Positions 51,901-60,119 are shown, numbered from the stretch's first letter. The stretch: DNA of 64,000 bases from Marinobacter maritimus (GCF_007671675.1 NZ_VCGW01000002.1:124001-188000); one strand, 5' to 3'. The notes: generated from the sequence alone by a model not told the origin. Numbers and translations are program-made.

Positions 51901-52485
51901 ATGAGTGAAAGTTGGGATGAATACGCAGCTGGTTGGGATAGCAATGAAGCCGTCATTGCTTATGCCGATAATGCTTACCTTGCCTTGAAAAATACTGTGG
52001 AGCTAGAGGGGTGTCGCATTCTTGATTTTGGTTGTGGCACAGGTTTGCTTACCGAAAGGTTGTCTAACACAGCAAGCTCAGTGGTAGCTCTCGACCCTTC
52101 GCAAAAGATGATTTCAGTACTCGAAAATAAGCGCCTGAAGAATGTGGCAACAATCGCATCAGAACTAGACCAAAACCTGATCAACGATAATAGTCTCTTG
52201 TCACCAAAATTTGATCTTGTCGTAGCTTCCTCAGCACTGGCCTTTGTGCCCGATTACGCAAAAGCGCTAAAGCTTTTGAAACAACTACTTAACAAAGGTG
52301 GTTGCTTGGTGCAGTGGGATTGGCTCAAAGGAGAGCGAGATGAAGGATATGGATTTACAGAGCAACAGATTAAATCGGCACTGACAGAGGCTGGATTTTC
52401 TGAGTGTTCCACATCGGTTCCCTTTTCTCTGCAAAGTGACGGTAACGCGCTGGATGTACTCATGGGCGTCGCCAGAAATGCCTAA
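51901..52485 (+). CDS. Class I SAM-dependent methyltransferase (cassette 26)
   Basis: A 194-residue methyltransferase: motif I ILDFGCGTGLLTERL, motif II acidic VVALDPSQKM, later FDLVVASSALAFVPDY. UbiE/MerE-like small-molecule type; substrate unknown. GAGAGGAT lies upstream of the ATG. Confidence 0.9.
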   Translation: MSESWDEYAAGWDSNEAVIAYADNAYLALKNTVELEGCRILDFGCGTGLLTERLSNTASSVVALDPSQKMISVLENKRLKNVATIASELDQNLINDNSLLSPKFDLVVASSALAFVPDYAKALKLLKQLLNKGGCLVQWDWLKGERDEGYGFTEQQIKSALTEAGFSECSTSVPFSLQSDGNALDVLMGVARNA

Positions 52486-52552
52486 CCGGCCATGCACTTT
52501 ACTTTGCGCCTTTGGCTCCACGCCAAGGGCGCGCATGCTGCCAGCGTTAAAT
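52480..52552 (+). repeat. attC of cassette 26
   Basis: R'' GCCTAAC, R' GTTAAAT; TTGCGCCTTTGGCTCC centre. Confidence 0.85.
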
Positions 52553-52735
52553 CCTTTCGCCGCACCTTTGTCGACTATGCTGTAATACATTGTAGTCACT
52601 AGCGTTGAGGGTGCAGTCATGGGCGTCACTACCTCAATATTTTGAGCAGGGTCCGAACAGTGAATAGCCAGGCAGTCAACTGGACGCTAAAAGCGTGGCC
52701 GGTTCTGGTTACCTCCGCTGCGCTGATGCGAGGCG
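52547..52735 (+). other. Cassette 27 remnant, no gene
   Basis: A 189-bp cassette with no credible reading frame. It is mostly attC; probably a deletion remnant. Confidence 0.6.
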
Positions 52736-52741
52736 TTATAT
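52663..52741 (+). repeat. Degenerate attC of cassette 27
   Basis: The 'GGCAGTCAACTGGACGCTAAAAGC' family centre (here changed at several bases) with R' GTTATAT but no clear R'' core. Confidence 0.6.
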
Positions 52742-52759
52742 CAGCAGGATTTGCGAATT

Positions 52760-52905
52760 ATGAGCGACCTGTCCGAATTGGGTAAGACAATATTGGCGAG
52801 TCAGCCTTTCAGCGTCATGCTTGGTACCGAACTTTAAGTCTTTGAACCGGGCACGGCTGTTCTTACGTTAATTCAAAGATATAACAATCCGCGCCAGAGT
52901 GAACT
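52760..52905 (+). pseudogene. PaaI-type thioesterase remnant at the array end
   Basis: The frame from ATG 52760 reads SELGKTILASQPFSVMLGTE, then TAA at 52835-52837. It continues as VFEPGTAVLTLIQRYN before losing homology. This is the N-terminus of a PaaI/hotdog thioesterase (normally LGTELVSFEPGRAVL). The tail ATATAAC at 52877-52883 looks like a leftover R'' core. The array ends here. Confidence 0.65.
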
Positions 52906-53838
52906 TCAGATAAAAGTCCACGCCAATATTCTCGTTATCTTGTTTCCGTGCTTCATTTCTATTTCTCGAATATCAATCGCGCCAAGCTTGCGAATCATTT
53001 TTTTCGCAGGCTTCACGTTCTCCACTTTCGAAACCAGACTCGTAAACCAGCGGCATTGAGTTGAAAACATCTGGCTTTCTTTTATCAGTTTTTTAAGGAA
53101 CAGTCGTTCACCTCCCTTGCACCAAAGCTCGGCTTCAAGGCCGCCGAAATTTAGAGTGGGGGATCTGGACGCTGGTTTTTGTTCACCGCGATTACGGGCA
53201 AGCTTGGTGAGTTTAAGCTGGCTGGCTCTCACTGCTTCGTCTTGTGAGGCATGGAAGGGTGGGTTGCACACGCTGACGTCATAGAATTCTCCCGCCTGGA
53301 TGATCCCGTCAAAAATTCGATTTTTGTCGTGTTGGGTGCGCAGCGTAAAACGGCCTTTCACAGAGGGGTTGTTGGCGATAATCGAAGCTACATTCTCGAG
53401 CGATTGAGTATTGATGTCGCTACCCACACATTGCCAACCATAGATTTGGCAGGCCAGTAGCGGATATATTCCGTTTGCTCCGGTTCCTATATCGAGCAGG
53501 GTGATTTTGGGCTCACCAAGCCCAGGCAGTTCGGCTATCCAATGGATATAGTCGGCTCTGCCCGGGATGGGTGGGCAAAGCGCACCTTCTGGAATATCCC
53601 AATCATTAATGTTGTAGTATTGCTTTAATAGTGCGGCGTTCAGGGCTTTTACTGCCAGTGGATCTGCGAATGCTATGGAGAGATTGCCGTGAGCATTTGT
53701 TGTCACATGTGGGGCAAGTGGCGCGTAACTTTCCACGAGGGAGGGGAGATCATAGCCCTGCTTGTGCAGATTTCTCGGGTGCAGGCCTTTGCGATCCGGT
53801 CTGGTTTGATGTTTTTCACTTCGATTGTGTGTGCTCAC
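52906..53838 (-). CDS. rlmF: 23S rRNA (adenine(1618)-N(6))-methyltransferase
   Basis: A 310-residue RlmF: N-terminal basic segment with KGLHPRNLHKQGYDL, SAM-binding LLDIGTGANGIYPL, and the N6-adenine methyltransferase motif SVCNPPFHAS. Core gene, opposite to the array, marking its distal chromosomal border. Confidence 0.95.
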   Translation of the reverse strand: MSTHNRSEKHQTRPDRKGLHPRNLHKQGYDLPSLVESYAPLAPHVTTNAHGNLSIAFADPLAVKALNAALLKQYYNINDWDIPEGALCPPIPGRADYIHWIAELPGLGEPKITLLDIGTGANGIYPLLACQIYGWQCVGSDINTQSLENVASIIANNPSVKGRFTLRTQHDKNRIFDGIIQAGEFYDVSVCNPPFHASQDEAVRASQLKLTKLARNRGEQKPASRSPTLNFGGLEAELWCKGGERLFLKKLIKESQMFSTQCRWFTSLVSKVENVKPAKKMIRKLGAIDIREIEMKHGNKITRILAWTFI

Positions 53839-53859
53839 AGGAATGTGCCCGAGGTTTGA

Positions 53860-53973
53860 AGTTCATACTGGTGTTTTTGCCGGAGCCACCGTCGTATCAG
53901 TGAGCACCAGTAACGTGTGCCGAAGTGGTCGTAAACGACTATTATCAGCGTACACGCAGGCGGCAACAACTGC
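53860..53973 (-). pseudogene. Decayed brnT 5' end and promoter outside the array
   Basis: The stretch 53905-53973 aligns with the brnT start and promoter region of cassette 17 (shared CCAGTAAC.TGTGCC, TATTATCAGC.TA.ACGCAGGCG and CAACAA.TGC). On the minus strand it still reads HVTGAH and GGSGKN where brnT has QVTGFD and EGNSRKN, with a stop and frame loss. A former cassette therefore once lay on this side of rlmF. Confidence 0.6.
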
Positions 53974-54070
53974 AGCAGGTTGTTCGAAGTAGCCTTTAGT
54001 GCGAGTGAGCCGCTGCTTTGGCTCACTGCGGTCGTTCAAATTATCCCTGTATTAGAAGTGGAGTTTATTC

Positions 54071-54448
54071 ATGCAGCCGAAAAACCTTGTGGCGCAGTTC
54101 ATTGCAGATATTCATGCTCAGCGTTTTGATGAGGCAAAGACCTTGCTGGTTGCAGAGGGGTTTGAATACGTGGGGCCGAATATGCGGTTCCTCAGCCGGG
54201 ACGACATGATGTCTTACCAGTTCGGTATGGCGGCTATCCAAAAGGATTTGATTGTCCGTCAACTCGGTGTGGACGGAGAGCACGTGTTCGCCATCCTGGA
54301 TTACCGGACCAACTTTGAACCGATCGGTGATGTGCGGCTTGCACTCTGGTTTCGTGTTCGAGACGACAAAATTCAGACGGTTGAGGCTTTCTACAACGCT
54401 GCCGTGGTTGAAAACATGTTGGGTGGCAATCTTCCTTCAGTCAGCTGA
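54071..54448 (+). CDS. NTF2-like / SnoaL-like domain protein
   Basis: A 125-residue single-domain protein of the NTF2-like cone fold (NLVAQFIADIHAQRFDEAKT, LLVAEGFEYVGPNMRF, VRLALWFRVRDDKIQTVEAF). Such domains bind small hydrophobic molecules. No clear partner gene; a terminator follows. Confidence 0.8.
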   Translation: MQPKNLVAQFIADIHAQRFDEAKTLLVAEGFEYVGPNMRFLSRDDMMSYQFGMAAIQKDLIVRQLGVDGEHVFAILDYRTNFEPIGDVRLALWFRVRDDKIQTVEAFYNAAVVENMLGGNLPSVS

Positions 54449-54460
54449 AGGGCAGCTGAA

Positions 54461-54500
54461 AAAAAACCGGCGCCCGCATTGCTGCGGGCGCCGGTTTTTT
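54461..54500 (+). terminator. Rho-independent terminator
   Basis: Stem ACCGGCGCCCGCA / TGCGGGCGCCGGT with a 4-nt loop, followed by six T and preceded by an A run. It ends the NTF2-like gene and, in the other direction, the csbD gene. Confidence 0.92.
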
Positions 54501-54520
54501 ACTTTGACGGCTGTGAAAAT

Positions 54521-54715
54521 CTAGAAGTTGGAAAGTTTTTCCCATTCTTTCTCAGCTTCGTCTTTCTTCATGCCGTACTTCTCTTGGACTTTACCAATAA
54601 AGTGGTCGCGGCGGCCGGCGATTTCGTCCAAATCGTCGTCTGTTAACTTGCCCCAATTCTCGCGTACTTTACCTTTAAGTTGCTTCCAGTTGCCTTCGAT
54701 GATGTCGTTATTCAT
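54521..54715 (-). CDS. CsbD family stress-response protein
   Basis: A 64-residue CsbD-like protein (IEGNWKQLKGKVRENWGKLT, DDDLDEIAGRRDHFIGKVQE, KYGMKKDEAEKEWEKL). GAGGAAAT lies upstream of the ATG at 54715. The family is induced by general stress; molecular role unknown. Confidence 0.93.
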   Translation of the reverse strand: MNNDIIEGNWKQLKGKVRENWGKLTDDDLDEIAGRRDHFIGKVQEKYGMKKDEAEKEWEKLSNF

Positions 54716-54983
54716 CGCAATTTCCTCGCTTTGACACGGCGGCACATAGTAAAAATGCCGCCTAAATGAAAGGAACATCCGGCTTGCCATTCCTGCAGCA
54801 ATCCGTTAACTCGCAAACTACCGTGTCATAGGGATCTTTGTTTGACAATGCTTCCTGTGTTGCGGTTAATTCATACTGTAATGCCGATAACCCCTGAGAT
54901 CGGCAACGTGTATGGGCTCAGCCGGTTAATAATGCGCGTTAATAAAATGCCCTGAATGACCCCTTTTTTTGAGAGCGATGCGG

Positions 54984-55853
54984 ATGACCAACAAAAAGAC
55001 GATCGAATCAGTCCTGGAGCTTACGGAAGATCTTGCTACTACGCACAAATCGTTTCGGTCTGACGCTGCCAATACGCCGGAAGCACTTAAAGACATGGTT
55101 GCCCGGGACTTTGAGGCCGTTATGAAAAACGGCTATGTCATCATTGAGGATCTGCTGACCGCCTCGCAGCTTGAACTGATTCGTGATTCTGCTTTGCCGC
55201 TGCTTGGAAAGTCCGGGCGCAACACCTTTGAAGGCGTAAAGACACAGAGGCTCTACAATGTTCTGGAGAAAACGCGGGTAATTGACTTGCTTGCAACGCA
55301 TCCCCGCATTACGGGGCTTCTGGACCGGTTATTTCAGCCAAATTATCTGCTCAGTCAGGCCCAGGTTATCAATATACTGCCTGGCGAATCGGCCCAGCCG
55401 CTGCACTACGATGATGGGTTTTATCCGGTTCCACGCCCACGGCCACCCTTCGGTGCTGCCACCGTTTGGGCGATTGACGAGTTTACGGAAGAAAATGGCG
55501 CTACCGTGGTTATTCCTGAAAGCCATAACCTGGGGAAGGAAATTGTCACTGACCGGGCTAAGGCGATACCGGCAGTGATGCCTGCGGGCTCAGTTGTGTT
55601 CTTTTTGGGAACGCTCTGGCACGGTGGAGGAGCCAACCGTTCGAATGCGGATCGTCTGGCGGTAACTTGCCAGTATTGCGAGCCCTGGTTAAGGCCGCAA
55701 GAGAACTTCTTTCTTGAGCTTAGCCAGAGCACACTTTCTCAAATTCCTGAGCAGCTGCTGAGCATGGTGGGTTATTCGATCCATCCACCGTTCATGGGCA
55801 TGGTAAACGGCATGCACCCCAAGCGAACATTGCAGCCAATCAAGCCTGAATAA
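54984..55853 (+). CDS. Phytanoyl-CoA dioxygenase (PhyH) family Fe(II)/2-oxoglutarate oxygenase
   Basis: A 289-residue oxygenase. Iron ligands: His and Asp of PLHYDDGFYP, distal His of TLWHGGGANRS, whose Arg/Ser would bind 2-oxoglutarate. PhyH enzymes hydroxylate fatty acyl or other small substrates. The start is uncertain: ATG at 54984 has GAGAG 8 nt upstream; in-frame ATG 54978 and TTG 54969 also exist. Single gene, substrate unknown. Confidence 0.88.
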   Translation: MTNKKTIESVLELTEDLATTHKSFRSDAANTPEALKDMVARDFEAVMKNGYVIIEDLLTASQLELIRDSALPLLGKSGRNTFEGVKTQRLYNVLEKTRVIDLLATHPRITGLLDRLFQPNYLLSQAQVINILPGESAQPLHYDDGFYPVPRPRPPFGAATVWAIDEFTEENGATVVIPESHNLGKEIVTDRAKAIPAVMPAGSVVFFLGTLWHGGGANRSNADRLAVTCQYCEPWLRPQENFFLELSQSTLSQIPEQLLSMVGYSIHPPFMGMVNGMHPKRTLQPIKPE

Positions 55854-55899
55854 CACCAGGCAATTGCATGAGGGGCGGTTTTCGCTCCTGATGCTTCTT

Positions 55900-56016
55900 T
55901 TAATTCCCTAGTACGTTTGTTTCATTTTTCTTTGATTTCTTGGCCGCTTTCTTTTCCTTTGCGGTTAAAAGCGGTTGTTTTTTCGTGTCCTTTTTTTTGT
56001 CTTGTCCTTTGCTCAT
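55900..56016 (-). CDS. Small Lys-rich protein
   Basis: A 38-residue reading frame beginning MSKGQDKKKDTKKQPL, then KEKKAAKKSKKNE; about 40 percent Lys. AGGGG lies eight nt before the ATG. Short proteins of this MSKGxDxKK...KEKxAAKK pattern are, from memory, found in many gammaproteobacteria. It is not a random frame, since the composition is strongly skewed. Function unknown; nucleic-acid binding is possible from its charge. Confidence 0.65.
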   Translation of the reverse strand: MSKGQDKKKDTKKQPLLTAKEKKAAKKSKKNETNVLGN

Positions 56017-56150
56017 TACACGTACCCCTGTTTAATGCGTGCGTTGGCATCAAAGGAGATTACGAAGCCGACCACGCAGAACAATCAGTATGGCCCCAAT
56101 CACAAACAACGGGAAGGACTTGTTGTTCCGTACGCAAGCACCGCAGCTTT

Positions 56151-57590
56151 TTACCCCTCCAGATTCCGAACGCGCTGCGCCAGTATGGAAAAATCGAAGA
56201 GTTTTCCTTTGGGTAGAAGCAAGAGCAGCAACGACACAGCGACAGGCACTAAGGCTGCAAGCAGGAATGACTCCAGCAGGTAAGTGGTGGGAGCACCCGG
56301 TGCAGGGAACACTGAAAGCCCGGCAACCAGGCCGGCCAAAGTGCTTAGGGCGGCGTTGTAGTTTTGGTAGCGGGCGTTGTAAAAGCCAAAAAATACCGGG
56401 AAGGCTGCGGCGCAGCACAGCAAGTCTGCCAGCAGAAACAGGTAAAGCACGCTGTAGCCTTGGGCCGCGACGAACAGCACCGGCACCGACAGCAGCACAA
56501 TCAGCCAGCGCGACAGTGACAGCAGGTTATGGTTACTCAGTTCGGGCAGCAACCGACGCAAGTCTATAACCATAATGCTGGTCAGCCCGCTGATGGTGGA
56601 GTCGGCGCTGCTCATGATCAGGGCCAGCCCGAAGGGCAACAGGCCTATGGCAAACCACAATGGCACATCTGCCAGTAGCACGCTGAACAGCGCAACCGAG
56701 CCGTCCCCAGGCAAGCCTTGCCCCACAAACGCCAGCCCGAACAAGCCCATAATGAAGATAATGGGGAAGCTCAGCAGGCCGCTGATAATAAACCCGTTAC
56801 GAATGACTTTGTTATCACGGGCGGCGAAGATGCGTTGCCAGGTTCCCTGGTAAAACAGCCCGGTAAGCACCACCGCAATAAAAAACGTCAGGCCGGATTT
56901 CAGGCCGTTGATGTCGAATGGATCCAGCAGGTGCGGCGCTTTTGTCTGCAGGCCCTGCAGTGCCGGGGCCAGACCACCGGTAGCTTGCCAGCCGAAGGCG
57001 ATCAGCAGAACCAGAAAAGGCAGAATAACCAGCATTTGTACACGGTCAGTAAAGATGGTGACACGCAGCCCGCCGTACAGGGTGTAGAGCAGGGTTGCGG
57101 CCATCACAATTGTGGCGGTAAGCCACAATGGAACTGGCGCCAGCAGGGAGACCATTTTTGCGATGGCGGTCAGGCCTGCCGTCAGGCTGATAAACAGGTA
57201 GAAAATCATGATGACCAGTACAAAACCGTACATCACCCGGCCGTAGCGGCCGAGTACAAATTCGGTGAGGGTGTGGCCCTCGGGCATGAGTGTGCGAATG
57301 CGATTGCCCAAGGGGATCATAATCAGGCGCGGCGCCAGTGCACCCAAGGCGTAACCGGTAACAGCGCCAATCCCGCCCCAGGTTGCAGCCTGCGCCGGGC
57401 CAAACAGAATCCAGGTTCCCAGAGTGGTGGCCAGCAGCGTCAGCAGAGTGGCAGAGCTGCTCTGGCTGTTACGGGCAACCAGAAAGTCGTCCAGCTTATC
57501 CTGCTTGCGGCGGGCGTATATCAGGCCGGGTATGGCAAACAGGGCCGCAAATAAAACCAGCCAGACAAGTGCGGTAGAGGAGCTTAACAT
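56151..57590 (-). CDS. Sodium:solute symporter family protein, TPP-riboswitch controlled (ThiV-like)
   Basis: A 479-residue SSS-family permease with about 13 hydrophobic segments. Family parts are NSQSSSATLLTLLATTLGTW, LYTLYGGLRVTIFTDRVQM and SSADSTISGLTSIMVIDL. The ATG at 57590 is preferred; an earlier in-frame start adds 12 unrelated residues. A TPP riboswitch precedes it, so its cargo is probably thiamine or a thiamine precursor such as HMP. SSS transporters named ThiV have been predicted for this from riboswitch context. Confidence 0.88.
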   Translation of the reverse strand: MLSSSTALVWLVLFAALFAIPGLIYARRKQDKLDDFLVARNSQSSSATLLTLLATTLGTWILFGPAQAATWGGIGAVTGYALGALAPRLIMIPLGNRIRTLMPEGHTLTEFVLGRYGRVMYGFVLVIMIFYLFISLTAGLTAIAKMVSLLAPVPLWLTATIVMAATLLYTLYGGLRVTIFTDRVQMLVILPFLVLLIAFGWQATGGLAPALQGLQTKAPHLLDPFDINGLKSGLTFFIAVVLTGLFYQGTWQRIFAARDNKVIRNGFIISGLLSFPIIFIMGLFGLAFVGQGLPGDGSVALFSVLLADVPLWFAIGLLPFGLALIMSSADSTISGLTSIMVIDLRRLLPELSNHNLLSLSRWLIVLLSVPVLFVAAQGYSVLYLFLLADLLCCAAAFPVFFGFYNARYQNYNAALSTLAGLVAGLSVFPAPGAPTTYLLESFLLAALVPVAVSLLLLLLPKGKLFDFSILAQRVRNLEG

Positions 57591-57696
57591 TGGTTGTCTT
57601 CCTTGCTCTGCAGGCGGATAACGCAATCACCAGAAGTGGTTTGCCACCGGGACAGTCGCGAAGGAAGAAAAAGACACACAGGCATGGGTGCAGCGG

Positions 57697-57793
57697 GCGC
57701 GTTCCTTCCCTTCGCCGGCATTACCCGGATCAGGTTCGAAGGGTTACCGCACAGCATGCGGAGTCTCAGCCGGTACGCCGGCCCCCCCAGGAG
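57697..57793 (-). ncRNA. TPP (THI-box) riboswitch for the SSS symporter
   Basis: On the minus strand: GGGGGGGCCGGCG..., CGGCTGAGACTCCGCATGC, CCCTTCGAACCTGATCCGG, GTAATGCCGGCGAAGGGAAG. These are the P2-P5 elements of the TPP aptamer with the CTGAGA and ACCTGATC.GG signatures. Confidence 0.95.
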
Positions 57794-57885
57794 TGCCGAC
57801 AGAGTAGGAAGTCTGAGAGTACTTGTCAATTGCAGGTATCCTGGCCTACATATCCGCGCATCCGGTGTGGTATGGTTTTGGCTCG

Positions 57886-57961
57886 ACACGGGGTGTCCTG
57901 CTTGCAGGGCTGAGATAACACCCGTTGAACCTGATCCAGTTCACACTGGCGAAGGGATGTC
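57886..57961 (+). ncRNA. TPP (THI-box) riboswitch for the SDR-monooxygenase operon
   Basis: Plus strand: ACGGGGTGTCCTGC, GGGCTGAGATAACACCCG, TTGAACCTGATCCAGTTC, ACACTGGCGAAGGGATG. Complete TPP aptamer pointing at the SDR gene, 72 nt before its ATG, back-to-back with the other TPP riboswitch. Confidence 0.95.
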
Positions 57962-58013
57962 AGCCGCCGGCAACAACAAGATACTGTGCCGCATCTGCCT
58001 ATTCATACCTTCG

Positions 58014-58027
58014 CCTCACTTTTGAGG
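58014..58027 (+). promoter_or_regulatory. Possible RBS-sequestering hairpin after the TPP riboswitch
   Basis: CCTCA-CTTT-TGAGG pairs the GAGG ribosome site of the SDR gene with CCTC 8 nt upstream. Such a sequestor would let the riboswitch act on translation. Confidence 0.5.
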
Positions 58028-58032
58028 TGTCT

Positions 58033-58806
58033 ATGCAACATTCTTTGCGTTTTGATCAACAGCTGGTGCTGGTCACCGGCGCTGCCCGTGGTTTAGGCGA
58101 GCACCTGGTACGCTCGTTCCTGCGGGAAGGAGCCAGGGTCGTCGTCAATTATCGCAACAGTGCCGAAGCGGCGAAAAAGCTGGCCAGCGAAACGCCGGAT
58201 CGGTCGCTGGCGGTGCAGGCGGATGTTACCGACAGCGTCGCGGTACAAGCGATGTTTGCGCAAGCCCGGCAGCATTTTGGTATGCCGGTGACCACGGTAA
58301 TCAACAACGCCTTGCCGGATTTTTCATTCAATGGCGATGCGCGTCCGAATGTGGCGCAGTTAACCTGGGAGAACCTGAATCAGCAGTTTTCAGGTGTAGT
58401 CGGTGGCGCTTTGAACACCACTCAGGCTGCGTTGGATGGCATGCGTGAGGCGGGCTTTGGGCGCATTGTGAACGTGGGTACGAACCTTTTCCAGAACCCG
58501 GTAGTGCCTTACCACGACTACACGGCGGGCAAAGCGGCGTTGCTGTCGCTCACCCGCACCCTGTCGCAAGATCTGGGGCCAGATAACATTACCGTGAATA
58601 TGGTATCCGGTGGTCTGCTGCGCACCACGGACGCATCGGCTGCCACGCCTGAGGCAGTGTTTGATTTCATTGCTGCCAGCACCCCTCTGCGCCGGGTGAC
58701 CACTCCTGCGGAGTTTGCTGACGCCACGCTGTTTTTTGCCTCGCCCTGGGCCCGGTCGGTTACCGGGCAGAACCTGGTGGTCGATGGCGGCTTGGTGAAA
58801 AATTGA
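58033..58806 (+). CDS. Short-chain dehydrogenase/reductase under TPP riboswitch
   Basis: A 257-residue SDR. Cofactor loop VTGAARGLGEH, DVTDSVAVQ, NNALPDFSFNG, active-site YTAGKAALLS (Tyr-x3-Lys), C-terminal GQNLVVDGGLV. The usual catalytic Ser, 13 residues before the Tyr, is Thr here (NVGTN). FabG-like in length. The ATG at 58033 follows GAGG. It overlaps the monooxygenase gene (TGATG), so the two are co-translated and controlled by thiamine pyrophosphate. Its substrate is unknown but is probably related to thiamine. Confidence 0.9.
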   Translation: MQHSLRFDQQLVLVTGAARGLGEHLVRSFLREGARVVVNYRNSAEAAKKLASETPDRSLAVQADVTDSVAVQAMFAQARQHFGMPVTTVINNALPDFSFNGDARPNVAQLTWENLNQQFSGVVGGALNTTQAALDGMREAGFGRIVNVGTNLFQNPVVPYHDYTAGKAALLSLTRTLSQDLGPDNITVNMVSGGLLRTTDASAATPEAVFDFIAASTPLRRVTTPAEFADATLFFASPWARSVTGQNLVVDGGLVKN

Positions 58807-60119
58807 TGGGCGCTTCACAGTCCGAGCATCCCATAATGCACATCAACCTGTTCCTGATGGGCTGCGGCCACCATCGGGCTGCCTGGCGCCATCCGCAATC
58901 GGCGGTGGAGCAGCTGGGCGACATCCGCTATTACGAGCGCCTGGCGCAAACCGCCGAACGCGGCAAACTGGATGCCGTGTTTTTCGCCGACAGCAACACG
59001 GTGGGTAATGTCTCCGATGGTAGCTGGTGGTATCTGGAGCCCCTTACTGCCATCTCGGCCATGAGCCGCGCCACCGACAATATTGGCTTCATCAGCACCG
59101 TTTCCAGCACCTTTTACACCCCGTTTCACGCGGCCCGTCTTGTGGCCTCGCTGGATCACATATCCGGCGGGCGAATTGGCTGGAACGTGGTGACCTCGAT
59201 GTTTGATGTGGAAGCACGCAACCACGGCTATGAAGCCATGCCCGGCCACGCCGAGCGCTATCGCCGGGCTGACGAGTTTGTGCAGGCGGTGCTCGGGTTG
59301 TGGGATTCCTGGGCCGACGATGCCCTGATGTTTGATCGAAAAGGTCATTATGCTGACCCGGATAAAGTGCAGCCGATTAATCACCGAGGTGAGTTTTTTC
59401 GGGTGGATGGCCCGTTGAATGTACCCAGGCCGGTGCAAGGGCACCCCGTACTGTTTCAGGCCGGAGCCTCGGAGCAGGGCCGGGAGCTGGCGGCCAGATG
59501 TGCCGAAGCCATCTACGCGGTAGCCTACGATTTGCCGGCGGCGCAAAGCTATTACCGCGATATAAAGCGGCGGGTCAAGGCGGTCGGGCGTGATGTTACG
59601 GTGCCGGTTATGCCTGGTTTGGTTACCTACGTAGCCGCTACTGAGGCAGAGGCGCTGGCGAAGCAGCGTGAGCTGGATGAGCTGTTGCCCGCCGATGCGT
59701 CTTTACGCCAGCTGTCCATGTTCATTGATCAGGACTGTTCAGGCTGGGATCTGGACGCGCCGGTGCCGGCCTTGCCTTCGTTGGAGGAGTTTAGCGGGCC
59801 GCAGGGGCGTTACAGCACCATATTGCGCATTATCGAGACTGAGCAGCCCACGTTGCGCCAGTTGCTGGGCCGGCTTGCCGCGGGTGGCGGCCACTGCACC
59901 ATGGTAGGCACGCCGGAGCAGATTGCCGATAAAATGGAACACTGGTTCAACAACGAGGGCGCCGACGGTTTCAATTTGATGCCGCCGTCTTTGCCTGAGG
60001 GTATTGAGGATTTTATTGAGCAGGTGGTGCCGGAACTGCAGCGGCGTGGCCTTTTTCGCACCGAGTATAGAGGCCGTACCTTGCGCGACCATCTCGGGCT
60101 GTCGAGGCCAGTTGCCTGA
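58806..60119 (+). CDS. NtaA/SnaA/DszA-type FMN-dependent monooxygenase under TPP riboswitch
   Basis: A 437-residue bacterial-luciferase-fold monooxygenase of the NtaA/SnaA/DszA (NtrA/DszA) subfamily. Recognisable are GKLDAVFFADS, WWYLEPLTAISAMSRATDNI, TVSSTFYTPFHAARLVASLD, SGGRIGWNVVTS and VLFQAGASEQGRELAARCAE. These enzymes use FMNH2 and O2 to oxidise N- or S-containing rings or chelates. It lies directly behind the SDR in a TPP-repressed operon, so oxidation or salvage of a thiamine-related compound is likely. No flavin reductase gene is adjacent. Confidence 0.92.
   Translation: MGASQSEHPIMHINLFLMGCGHHRAAWRHPQSAVEQLGDIRYYERLAQTAERGKLDAVFFADSNTVGNVSDGSWWYLEPLTAISAMSRATDNIGFISTVSSTFYTPFHAARLVASLDHISGGRIGWNVVTSMFDVEARNHGYEAMPGHAERYRRADEFVQAVLGLWDSWADDALMFDRKGHYADPDKVQPINHRGEFFRVDGPLNVPRPVQGHPVLFQAGASEQGRELAARCAEAIYAVAYDLPAAQSYYRDIKRRVKAVGRDVTVPVMPGLVTYVAATEAEALAKQRELDELLPADASLRQLSMFIDQDCSGWDLDAPVPALPSLEEFSGPQGRYSTILRIIETEQPTLRQLLGRLAAGGGHCTMVGTPEQIADKMEHWFNNEGADGFNLMPPSLPEGIEDFIEQVVPELQRRGLFRTEYRGRTLRDHLGLSRPVA

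Larger units (their letters stand above)
32871..52880. mobile_element. Chromosomal integron: intI plus about 27 gene cassettes
   Basis: intI at 32871-33863 points away from an array of cassettes delimited by attC sites. Each attC starts with an RYYYAAC-like R'' core (often ATAACCA or CTAACAA) and ends with a GTTRRRY R' core, mostly after GC. The cassettes are almost all read left to right, away from attI at about 34.2 kb. The attC sites belong to several distinct sequence families (about 60-100 bp), unlike the uniform sites of some sedentary integrons. The distal end is degenerate. One IS66 copy interrupts the array. Confidence 0.93.
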
